In this document: one piece after another, positions 45,705 through 56,567 of the stretch
Layout: every line of letters starts with the position of its first letter
Position numbering within the stretch: the stretch's first letter is position 1
DNA from: Isoetes taiwanensis
Taxonomy: Eukaryota > Streptophyta > Lycopodiopsida > Isoetales > Isoetaceae
Length of the DNA: 64,000 nt
Assembly (NCBI GenBank): GCA_021234155.1
Contig: JAJEKV010000143.1
Coordinates: forward strand, 1,383,358 to 1,447,357
Direction of reading: 5' to 3'
Program-made: the position numbers and the translations under genes
Notes under the pieces: model-generated
What the model was told of the DNA's origin: nothing
The model's input: only the letters and a program-made list of their open reading frames with translations
Databases searched by the model: none

Positions 45705-45709
45705 TTTTG

Positions 45710-48558
45710 CAGCTGCACTTGTGCTTCAGCCTTCTGTCGTTGCTCTCAACGGCTGTCTCAGGTATGACAGGAAGCTTTTCTTGCACTCCTCTCTATTTTA
45801 AGGGCGAGGCCTATTTATGTGTTCTAATTTGGGGACCATGCAGAAGTATCTGCTGGTGCAATCATATGGTCCACAGGTTCTGTCTTTTCATTCATTTTGT
45901 ATTCGCTGGTGGAAGACATTACAGTGCATTAGCTTCTCATTCCTTAAATTGTTACATTCACATTCTGATCTGATCTGGTATCGCTTGGTTTCATATCCCC
46001 ATTCAAAGGGATTGGAATGTGAACGTATCCAGCAACTTAGAGGAAAGTCTTGTTGGTAGGAAGTGGGCCAACTGATTCTGATGTGGTAAAAGGTGAGGGC
46101 ACCATTGGTTCACTTCCAAACTATATCTTCTGTAAACTTTACAAGAGCTATCTTCCTGTGGACATCTAGTTTCCCCTTCGCAGGTGATCAGCAACCAGAA
46201 GCCGTTAGTGTTACAGGGAAGCTTGTGGGACAAGCCCCATTGGAGACTTGTTTAGAAGCTTCAGCCGTTCCTGCTTTAGTGCAGCCAGCAGGGGCACTTG
46301 CTACCTTCAGGTCAAAATCACATTCGAATTCCTGGCAATGGATGTCAAGGGGCCCATGAAAATAGAGCCACATCAGCGTTTGACCCCATTGCGCAATGAT
46401 GTGTACGCATGGGATCGCCCTAGAGGGCATATACCTGAGAATATTCCCCTATCTAATGGTGGGGAATTCACTAGAGCACCCATCTGCGATAATAGAATTG
46501 AGATAAATTGAGAATTGTCAAAATGGAGCTAGTCTCAAACTAGTGGATTACATGTTGGATGTGCCTAGTGAATAACATTGCTGGATATTGCATGATAGAT
46601 ACAAAGATAGATAGATAGTAGCATATTACATTGGCAATATTTTAACATACGATGGTCCTATAAAATTGTCATCCACATCCCCAATATGAGCACAAAGACA
46701 AATCTACAATTCACTAATCTCTAGTAAGCATGTCTTATTATTAAGAGGATAAATCAATGCATTAGAAGTGGGTTAGTGCAAGTCTTATAATGTAAAGAGT
46801 CTCATCTGATATTAATGCGTGGCTGAGAATGAATTGTTATATGTCGTGGTATGATGTTAATTCTGTTAAGTAAGTAACTAACTAATATTATCGCAATGTT
46901 ACATGGGAACTAAACTTTCAAAACTTAGTTCTACAAAATGCAAAAAGCCTAAAATAGATTGTTCTAAAATGGGACCACGATAAATTCACTTTGGATGGTG
47001 TGTTACACATAGTTAGGGATTCACATAGTTGAAATTCCTAATGGCCACAATTCGGGCAATGACGTAGATCCAATGACGTAGACCAAGTGAAAATCTTGAT
47101 TACATGAAAAGGAGTGTGAACCTCCATCATTTTCTACTCAAATTTCCAATGTAAGAGTGTCAAACATTTGCGTAATGGAAGGGTCAACCTAGCAAATCAT
47201 TGATGAATGCGTGACTTTGCCATGCACTCTCGTCTTTTATGCACTTGACCTTGTCGCTATGGTCATGCTTTTACATTTTTTGTGGTAAATGGCATGTCTA
47301 GGAGATTACATGGCTTCATGGAGAGTGGAGACTTTTTTGCATTTCTGACATTCGGCATGGAGGTTTATTGATGCCCAATATGCAACGCATGGTGGCAAAA
47401 TCTGACCCCCTAAGACAGTTGCTTGAAGTGACATCATTGTAACATGGAAAGTGGGCACACTCATTTTTATTTTATTTATTTTTATTATTTTTAAGTTTTA
47501 GGTAAGGTTGGTACTCGCCTATATCTCCCACTCAATAGTAGCCAGTGGGTTTTGAACCCTAGTGGGGGGTCACCGCAACCCCCTTAAGACCTTAAAGTAG
47601 GTGAAATTCCTAGGAGGCGGAGGGGGTGTACTTTTTCGATGTTTGAATATTTGTTGATACATCTAATAACAACCTATCCATGACACATTATATGTTAATT
47701 CATGCTCAATATCCTATTGGAATATCCAATTTTGATGTTCGCATACCAGAAAAATGTAGTAGAGATCAGTAGAATTTGTATACAAAATTCAACATAGACG
47801 ACTTCTAATGTATGTGACAAATTGCTAGTCATGTTAATAGGGATTTCAAATATTGCTTAGATTTAAAATGTGGTAATTCTTTGAATATTTGAAAACTTAT
47901 TGACAATAAGACCTCATGTGGAAGGCAAAATAGGATTTCCATTTCTAATTGCATACACTTAAGTTGAACAGTGTGCACACGAGGATGAGAATTCGACAAC
48001 ATTACCTCAAAGAAAAGTATCCCTTTTCATTTCATCACACTCCACATGTCTTGAATAACAAATATTTTATTGAACAACATGCAGCACGAGGATTTACTTT
48101 GTGGTTCCTGGGCATACATGTCCAAATCTAAAAGGCCTTATCTCAAACCCCCGTATCTCATAGACCTTTTCTAAGTATTATTATATTATAACATACCTCC
48201 ATGTTCCCACGACTTGCAAACAGCTTTCCGTAAGTCAATACCTTACGCCTTAAGTCGAAAAGAAGACACATGTTTTATATGCTACTCGGCAAGCACAATT
48301 TAATTGGCAAAGGCAAGAGAAAGAGGACATCTACAAGTAAACCAAAATAAGCAAAACACTAATTCAATTTGCTGGATAATCATTGTGACCAATCAAAACA
48401 AGACAACATTGCATCCACGTCAAGAGAGAGGAAGACTTGTTATAATTGATAACATTATCCGCGGATGTGATAGTGACAGAGGAAGACTTATTAGGTGATA
48501 ATATCGTATGATGGGGTGGAAACCATGTCTTATCATGAGTTATCTTTATCTTGATTCC
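45710..48558. other. Long intergenic region, no gene supported
   Basis: 45.7-46.5 kb has several overlapping short ORFs on both strands without domains. 46.5-48.5 kb is AT-rich with a T/A-rich tract at 47461-47500. No coding signal I can support. Confidence 0.5.
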
Positions 48559-48565
48559 TATATAA
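48559..48565 (+). promoter_or_regulatory. TATA box of LOX-B
   Basis: TATATAA in CCTATATAAACTGC, 78 bp upstream of the ATG at 48643; a leader of ~45-50 nt is implied. Confidence 0.65.
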
Positions 48566-48642
48566 ACTGCTAGAAAGTGTCTATAAGCAACAACTTAAGT
48601 AGTGGAAAGTGAGGTAAAGCGCAGAAAAGAAGGATAGTGAAC

Positions 48643-51600
48643 ATGAACATGGAGAAAATCTTCTCTTTGGGATTCAAGAGGGGCTCAGGGTTAAATGGAA
48701 TTCTGATAGTTGTGAAGAAGAACTTGCTAGATCTGAATGATAAAGCTGCAGATCTACATGATGATGCTTCAGACGCGCTGGGCGACAAGGTTCATCTTCA
48801 ACTAGTTAGCACCACACTTGATCCAAGTGAGCCCATATTGCAAAATATGCTAATGCAACCTAAGATAATGTAGAATGGTTATGTGTCTATTTCACTAGTG
48901 TGTCATCTTTTTTTCCTTTTTAAATGAAAGGCTTCTACTTAATGATAGATTTCTTTTTTTGATCCATTGATCTGATTATGCAGAAACTGGCGATGGCAGA
49001 AAAAGCTCCCCTTCACCCATTGAACAATGGAACCTGTCTGACGATAATCTTACCTCAGAAGAGATCCCTTACAAGATCCAATTCTCTGTCAAATCCGACT
49101 TCGGCATTCCTGGTGCAGTTCTCGTCCAAAATGAACACGAAAACCAGTTCTATCTCAAAACGTTTATTCTTCAAATGCCGGATCAGAGTTTGATCTATTT
49201 TCCATGCAATTCATGGGTATATAACTCGTCCAAATACAAAACTGACCGGGTCTTCTTCGCAAACAAGGTGAGTTTCTCTGCGCTTAAGATCAAACCAATT
49301 ATCCAAAATGGCGGCAATGCAGTTGTGGGGGTTTAAAATGTGGCTTGATACAGGCTTATCTTCCGTCTGAGACCCCTGCCGGACTTGCAAAGCTGAGAAA
49401 TGTTGAGCTTTTGAATTTGAGAGGGGATGGGAAAGGCGAAAGGGAGGAATGGGACCGAGTTTATGACTATGATACCTACAACGATTTGGGCGATCCAGAC
49501 AAGGATGCAGATTTGCAAAGGCCAGTGTTGGGCGGATCTACAACATTCCCATATCCAAGGCGCTGCCGCACTGGCCGCAGCCATACTAAACGAGGTAAAC
49601 TAGTATAACCATTTAGGTAAACATTTTTTATTCTGTCTCTCTTGCTAGTAACATAAGAGGTATTTTTTATCTTCTTGTCTAACTATTTCTTATGTATTAA
49701 CAGATAAACAGTCTGAAGCCCCTTTAGAATTTCCTCTACTGCAGGACCCATATGTGCCAAGAGATGAGCAATTTGGCATAATAAAAGGGTCCAGCTTTCT
49801 GGGTAAATCTATCAAAGCTACTACACAAAGGATCTTGCCTACTATTAGCAGTGTTTTTAGTGCGAAATTTCAGTCCTTTCAGGATGTGAAATCTCTGTAC
49901 GATGATGACATTGATCTCCTATCCTGTGTAAATGATAATGACGAGAAGTATAATAAGACAATGAGCAGCCCTTTAACTCTTATCAGCGAGCTCATTTCTG
50001 ATAAAAATAATTCAGACTTGCTGAAGTACCCTGTACCTCAGGTCATACATTGTAAGTTGAAAAAGAACTTTGTCCTTTGTGACCACGCTGATATGTTAAA
50101 ATAATACCCAGAGATAACAAAATTATACTCGGTTTCAGATAGTGAAGATGCTTGGATGCAAGATGAAGAATTTGGTAGGCAGAGACTTGCGGGGGAAAAT
50201 CCCCTTGTTATCCAGTGTCTGAAAGTAATTTCTCTACCAAAACCTTCATTTGATTATTTGTTCTCATACTTGAAGCGATTCTGCAGGAATTTCCACCAAG
50301 AAGCAGCCTCGATCCAGCACAGTATGGACCATCAGAATCATCCATAACTGTATCACACATTCTTGAACAGCTTGAAGGCTCTACTCTTCAACAGGTAGCT
50401 TGTGGCACTGTAAAATTCCTTTCAAAATTTTCATGTTCTAACTTTGAAGTCAAACTGCAGGCTCTACAAGACAAAAGGCTGTTTATCCTGGATTATTATG
50501 ACCTGTTCATGCCCTATATATCAAGGATCAATGAACTGAAAGGATCTCAAGGATATGCTTCAAGGACCATATTTTTTCTAACTAAGGAAGGAACATTAAA
50601 ACCAGTTGCTATTGAGTTGGGATTACCACCAAAGAAGTTACCAGGGGAGGTCACGAACAGAGTATTTGTTCCTCCTAAGGATGGAAAGAGGGACTGGTTA
50701 TGGGAACTTGCCAAGGCACATGTTTCCACCAATGATGCAGGATATCATCAGCTAATCTCTCACCTGTAAGTGGATCAGAAAAGAGATAAAAAGAATATAG
50801 TTATGTTTACTTATGAAATAAATCGTTTTGTTCTGGCTGGCATTTACAGACTCAGATCACATGTAGTCATCGAACCTGTGGTGATAGCTACTCACAGACA
50901 GTTGAGCAGATTGCATCCCATTAATCTCCTATTGCTGCCACACTTCAAAAACACTCTAGCCATCAATGCAAAAGCTAGAGATTCCCTTGTTAACGCGGGT
51001 GGGATCGTGGAAAGTAGCTTCACCACTGGAAAATACTCAATGGAAATTAGCTCTGTTATCTATGGTGCTACTTGGAGATTTGATGAGGAAGGCTTGCCTG
51101 TAGATCTCATCAAGAGGTGGATTGACATAGTCATCAAAGTTTTTATACTTTGTTATCACTAACTTGAACCTAATTATAAGTTTCTTTTTTTAACAGGGGA
51201 ATGGCAGTGCATGATCCTGATGCAAAGCATGGATTGAAGCTGACAATTGAAGACTATCCTTATGCTGCAGATGGTCTAGAAGTCTGGAGCTCCATCAAAC
51301 AATGGGTGGAGGATTATGTGGGAATATACTACCAAAGTGACGAGGCAGTCAAATCTGACACAGAGCTGCAGCAATGGTGGAAAGAAGTAAGGACAGTAGG
51401 CCATGGTGACAAAAAGGATGAAAAATGGTGGCCAAAACTAGATGGAACAGAGAATCTAAGCCACACACTAACAACTATCATATGGTTATCATCTGCCCAT
51501 CACGCTGCAGTTAATTTTGGACAGTATGCATATGCTGGATACATGCCAAATCATCCCACAAAGACCAGCAAGCGCGTCCCCGAACCCGGATCGAGCGAAT

Positions 51601-51950
51601 ACAAAGAACTTCTGAAACATCCTGAAAAGTTCTTCCTCTCATGTCTTTCAAGCAAAACTGAAGCCACTGCTGTAATGACAACAATAGAAATATTGTCTAC
51701 TCATGCAGTGGAGGAATTATATCTTGGCCAGCCAGGTTGGGAGTACTGGAGCAGTAATGACAATGTGCTTGAAGCTTTTGGTAGATTTGGCAAGAGAATG
51801 AACGATGTAGAAGAGATAGTAAAAACAAGAAACCATAGTGGACTCTTCAAGAATAGAGATGGTCCTGCAAAAGTTCCTTACACTCTTCTCTATCCTAGCT
51901 CTTCAAATGGCCTAACAGGGAAGGGAATTCCAAACAGCATCTCCATCTAA
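48643..51950 (+). CDS. Lipoxygenase B, 9 exons, 858 aa, 13-LOX-type motif
   Basis: Exons: 48643-48826, 48984-49267, 49354-49594, 49704-50051, 50139-50224, 50287-50394, 50461-50765, 50850-51116, 51197-51950. All GT-AG and summing to 859 codons with stop. Seven of nine exons have exactly the lengths of LOX-A; exons 3 and 4 are 3 and 15 nt longer. Start: first ATG (48643) of MNMEKIF. PLAT domain about 15-160. Iron ligands His518, His523 (SHLLRSH), His710, Asn714 ([10 protein letters not shown]), Ile858 (SISI). The pair at the regiospecificity site is Ser575-Phe576 (VESSFTT), the 13-LOX signature, but no plastid transit peptide is visible. An extrachloroplastic 13-lipoxygenase would feed jasmonate-like or volatile oxylipins; this role is inferred. 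PolyA signal AATAAA at 51977. Confidence 0.95.
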
Positions 51951-51976
51951 CTTATGATGTACTAATTCATTGGCAT

Positions 51977-51982
51977 AATAAA
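51977..51982 (+). terminator. Polyadenylation signal of LOX-B
   Basis: AATAAA, 27 bp after the stop codon. Confidence 0.6.
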
Positions 51983-52190
51983 TATATTGCAGGTTGTTTT
52001 TTTTTTCCCCCTTCCGCTTGGAGTGTGGAGGTTATGTATATTATTCTTAACTTTATATCATACAAATGGAAAAACAACAACATTGGACTGTATGTCTGAA
52101 TGTGATCATGTTGGACCATCTCCCACCTCTCATATTAAATGGGGTTCCTCATACAAGGAGGCCTCATCGAATTTCTTTTTAAGTAGCTAG

Positions 52191-52245
52191 TACCCTTTCT
52201 TAGAAAGTCCATCGTGGATTCAAAGACTAGTTTTTAGAATAGAAT
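52191..52245. repeat. 55-bp direct repeat, left copy
   Basis: TACCCTTTCTTAGAAAGTCC... through AGAATAGAAT. One mismatch to 55111-55165. The two copies bracket 2.9 kb. Confidence 0.92.
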
Positions 52246-52895
52246 ATCAAGACATATATAACTCATTCTCCTAAGATTCGATTCTTTTGTTCTTTTTTAT
52301 ACAAGTGACACGTATACATATTTTCCGGTTCCTTTTCCTGGGTACAGGAGTTTTTATTCCTGTGTACAGGGGTTTTTAGAACTCTCCGGCGGAAGTTTTA
52401 GCTCTTCCGTCTGCAACGAAGAAGTTTTAGCTCTTAACATGGCATGAAGTGGAAGATATGCTTAAAGATTAAGATGCTTTCAGCAAGTTTTTTTGCCGCC
52501 GTAGCTTCTCAGCCACCATAGCCCGTGGTCATGAATGGCCAACGTGTTCCTTCGCTTCTATGCCTTGTGTGATCATGACAAAAAAGAAAAGATACTTCAG
52601 TGGCGGTGCCGGGGAGTTAAATCTCTTCTATTGCAGATCTGTAAATAGTTGCAGATCTACTTCTTCAAGTGAAGGTTATGTTCTCCACTCCCGACCTAAT
52701 TGTTTGCATATTTTCTTGAAGACTTGAATAACGTGCTCCTGAAGAATGAACTGTGTTATGGGCGCCCAACATATTTTATTTTCAGAAGGCAGTGATGGCA
52801 TAATTAGTTTTTTCGCTGTGTCCAATTTTAACTAAGTATTGCCCATGCCCAGATGTAAGGTCTTCACAGTGTGCTCCAGCACTGCACTCATGTAT
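52246..52895. other. No supported gene
   Basis: Sequence between the LOX-B flank and a tandem repeat. No ORF of note. Confidence 0.5.
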
Positions 52896-53127
52896 GCTCC
52901 AGCCGGAATAATATCTCCATGAGCATAGTTTTGCTGGGTCTGAAGCTGCGGCCAAGGGCAAATTCCATGCTCCTGCCGGAAGAACATCTCCATGAGCATA
53001 GATTTGCTGGGTCTAAAGCTGTGGCCAAGGGCAAATTCTGAGCCTCTGCTCCTGCCGGAATAACATCTCCATGAGCATAGATTTGCTGGGTCTAAATCTG
53101 TGGCCAAGGGCAAATTCCGAGCCTCTG
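52896..53127. repeat. Three tandem units of 74-79 bp
   Basis: Units begin CTCC(A/T)GCCGGAA(G/T)AA at about 52896, 52970 and 53049. Each has CTCCATGAGCATAG, TTTGCTGGGTCT and GGCCAAGGGCAAATTC. The minus ORF across them (53245-52832) is a product of the repeat. Confidence 0.9.
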
Positions 53128-54260
53128 TTAATTGATCCACTGTTCTGCCACAACTTCTGGCTGTTTGCATCAAATTGTTGAATGAAATGAGTGATGTTAT
53201 TTTTAAATCCGCAAGCATAACATCCATATCATCCGCCCAATACAAATTAGAGTTTTCGGCCCCTTTCTTTTCTGGTGGCGAGTGTTAGCAGTAGCTACAG
53301 ATGTTCAATTCTATCAATTCCTTCACCAGGTATGGTTTCTACATTTTTGTTTGATATGTATTCCTTCAGGATTTCTGTAGATTGAGGATTTAAATAGATG
53401 CAAGTTCCTTGCTTCGTGATAGCCCTGAGGTTGCAAAGATCAGGGTCTTGAAGAAAATTCTTACTTCACGTGAGCTTTAAGAAAAGTAGACTTGCGGTTA
53501 AATTTAAGCCGAGCATTTGTATTTTGTTCTGTGTTTCATCTTAGGAGATGTCTTTGGTGCAGGCTTCAGCTCCGGATGGCTTTAATGAACTGTGGCAGAT
53601 AGTGGCATGCATAGCCTTTGTTTTTTATGATATGCTACATAAGAGTAAGCTTTCCTTCTTTTTAGATATAAACTGTGGCACAACATCCCTGAATAATTAA
53701 TAGTGTGGTAATGGTAAGAACAGTTGTGGAAATGGCCCCTGGATTACAGTCTTTCACATAGAGAAATAAAATTTTGATTAGCGCTGGTTGGAAATAATGA
53801 AAGTCAAGCCAGAAAAATAAAGTTCTGATTAGCACTGGCTGGAAATAATGAAAATCAAGCCAGCTCTTTGTCTGAAGATGCAGGCATTAAGAGGAAAGGC
53901 ATAGGAAAGGAAAACATTTAATAAGACTTATATTTTTCCAGAGCATGTCCATGTTAATCTAGAGCTATATCAAGACACAATAGGTAATTTCTTTTCCTCA
54001 AGGGTTTCATGACTTCTATTTGAGACCATGATCATGCAGACAATTGATTTCAAGGTAGAATTATGCATTTTGTTGTTTTTTCCTTGGTTGTTTTAGAGTG
54101 GCACTGCAGTATTTGCCATGATCTATATGTAGGAAATGTGATATCTTTCCAAAGCCTTTGGTCTTGAGGATTTCAGGCTTTGAAATGTAGTTCGTTGATT
54201 ATATCAGTGCAAGTACAAGATCTTATATTGATGGATGATGGAATAAGATCTTACATAAAA
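53128..54260. other. No supported gene; one 53-bp tandem pair
   Basis: A ~53-bp unit (AATAAA(A/G)TT(T/C)TGATTAGC...) is duplicated at about 53762-53866. Otherwise AT-rich, no gene. Confidence 0.55.
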
Positions 54261-54557
54261 TTTTCTCGGGAGATGTAAATTGATGGGGAGATGAGGAAGA
54301 TCATATTTGCTTCTCACGTTTTTATGTTGAATATGAAGTTAATTGTGTGGTCCATGAAATTCATTGAGCTTGAAGATATTGTATATCATGTATATCAAGA
54401 AAGTAACATTTTCTCGGAAGATGTAAATTGATGGGTGGATGAGGAAGATCATATTTGCCTCTCACGTTTTTATGTTGAATATGAAGTTAATTGTGTGGTC
54501 CATGACATTCATTGAGCTTGAAGATATTGTATATATCATGTAATCAAGAAAGTAACA
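54261..54557. repeat. 148-bp tandem duplication
   Basis: TTTTCTCGG(G/A)AGATGTAAAT... at 54261-54408 is repeated at 54409-54557 with a few changes, so recent. Confidence 0.93.
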
Positions 54558-55110
54558 TTTTTCAACAAGGGCTCTGCGAAAAGGAAAGGGAAATGTTTGC
54601 GGCTTTAAACAACAAAATGTAGCGGTCCATAAGACATTGAGGAACCATTACGTTTGACACATTTAAATTTAGTGCAGCACTAGCCTTGCTAGTTTAACGC
54701 CTTGCTAGTTTAACGCCTAAATACCATATTAATAGTTTACGGCCCTAAAAACCATATTAATATAACATCACATATGCATGAAGAAGTTAGAAATCCATCA
54801 TATCAAATACTATCTACGAACCATTTATAATACCAGTCTACTCATGGGGAGACAAAGATATCTCTAATTCTAGTGTATTTCACAAATTGCATTAATAGAT
54901 ATATTGATCGTTAATAATAGGTCAGTTTCATAGGTTTGGAAAGGCAATTACTTTGTGTATGTTGCTTCTTAATCACAGATTACTTCTGAAATTGCAAGTT
55001 TAAATCATGCATGTTTTTAAACATGTTGACAAGATGAATGAAGAGAAATGTTCGCGGCGGCCTTGGCCGCCGCGATAAATTTCTTGTAGTTATAAACTTA
55101 AAGCATATAC
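54558..55110. other. No supported gene
   Basis: AT-rich spacer; includes GCCTTGCTAGTTTAAC twice in tandem near 54693. Confidence 0.5.
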
Positions 55111-55165
55111 TACCCTTTCTTAGAAAGTCCATCATGGATTCAAAGACTAGTTTTTAGAATAGAAT
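55111..55165. repeat. 55-bp direct repeat, right copy
   Basis: See 52191-52245. Its AGAATAGAAT end merges with the pentanucleotide tail of the LINE fragment that follows. Confidence 0.92.
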
Positions 55166-55340
55166 AGAATAGATTTTTAGCGTCCACGGAGACCGACTGG
55201 CCTATGGGACCCAAACAAAAAGAGAAAGCGTAACGACATCGACAAGGATTAAAAACCCCCACCGAAAGGGTTTTCGAGGGAAAAACCTTAGCAGTAATAA
55301 GTCTGCTGGCATGCTGTACAATTGCGTAGGACAGTTTGAG
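55156..55340 (-). mobile_element. LINE 3'-UTR insertion with (CTATT)n tail, copy 2
   Basis: Same 3' UTR as 9690-9995: GTCCACGGAGACCGACTGGC, CCTATGGGACCC, AAGGGTTTTCGAGGGAAAAA. Extreme 5' truncation. Inserted exactly where the target already read AGAATAGAAT. Confidence 0.75.
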
Positions 55341-56567
55341 GATATCATAAATCTGTTTTCACATAACATTTGTCGAGAGATGGATTAAAACATAGAATCG
55401 GTGAAGAATAAACCCTGCTCTAGTCCCTCTATTTACTCAAGAAGCATTAGAAGTGGCTACGAGCACAAGGGCAAGTTCTTCTAAAAGATGTTCCTTTACT
55501 TGAAGTTGATACACCACCAAGGCGAATAGCCGTATTGGTAAATTACCTCTAATCAATTTATCGAGTGTTGGCACAAACATTTTTGATATGTTGGATCAAG
55601 TGTGATATTGCGCTCTCCGTTTGCCATTTGAGTGAAAGTAAGAGAAGGTCATGTCGTTTTTTGCAAATGGGTGTTGTCCCTACTTATAATTTGGTTTTTA
55701 ATTTGTGGCCATAAGTCGCTAGACCATGTAGTGACAAAACGTCACAAAATCTTTTCTCCATTGGAGTGCACTTCACAAGAACTTTTCTATCTTATCAAAG
55801 TCTAGAAATGCTACCCTTAAGGGTATTGGACATACCTTCCCGAGTCGGGCCAGCGTAAAGTCAATACATACAAATCCCTCCACTGTACAACATATGGATT
55901 TGATATTCGAGAGCTGCTTTACTTTATTATTTAGTACATTGTCATGTGACTAATGAATAGAGCAAGAACATGGAGGCAACTTCAAGAGGAAGGCTTTGGC
56001 TATTGGGGGCATAGTTACCGAAAACGAAAACGGAATGAAAACGGCAAGTTGGAATTGAAAACGAAAACGAAAACGGGAACGAAAACGGCAAAAAAAACGG
56101 CAAGTTGTTAAAAAAATCCAAAAAAAAAGACAAGTTCTAAAAAAAATCCCTTTTTATCCCTTATGTATCATATATATAGGAATATATATTGGCAAATGCA
56201 TATCTGTTTGGAGATATATTGATCAGAGCATTGGCAGAATCTAGTGATATTCTTTTACACTGCCAAATAAAGGGGCTTAGTTGTGGAATTGACAAGGAGA
56301 AGATCCATGTTCACCTTTAGGTGCATTTGTGGCTCTCTAAAAATTATGTTTGATAACCTATCAAGTATGCAGTATGATAACCCAACAAGTTTCGAAATAG
56401 AGTTTCCCTACCATTTTAAAGGCCATCTATGGTAAAAGCTTCTGACATTGCTATCAGACTTTGATAGGCCTCTTTTGGGTTCAGGGCATAAAGTTTGGTT
56501 TAGGGTATGAAGTATATAGAAAGGTATAAAGGTAACGTTAATTTGCATGTATTTAAGTTACTTAGAG
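55341..56567. other. Unassigned; possible Gypsy integrase trace and (GAAAAC)n
   Basis: Minus strand at about 55680-55590 reads FHSNGQTES with stops and frame changes, faintly like the integrase YHPQtDGQTE block. 56020-56100 is a GAAAAC-rich simple repeat. Confidence 0.35.

Noticed and set aside
45632-45708. tRNA gene
   Set aside because: The T arm, B box and T5 are perfect, but no 7-bp acceptor stem, D arm or anticodon arm can be formed with the upstream sequence.
52832-53245. Reverse transcriptase because of a WADDMDV string
   Set aside because: The only resemblance is one motif; the ORF is made by three tandem DNA repeats.
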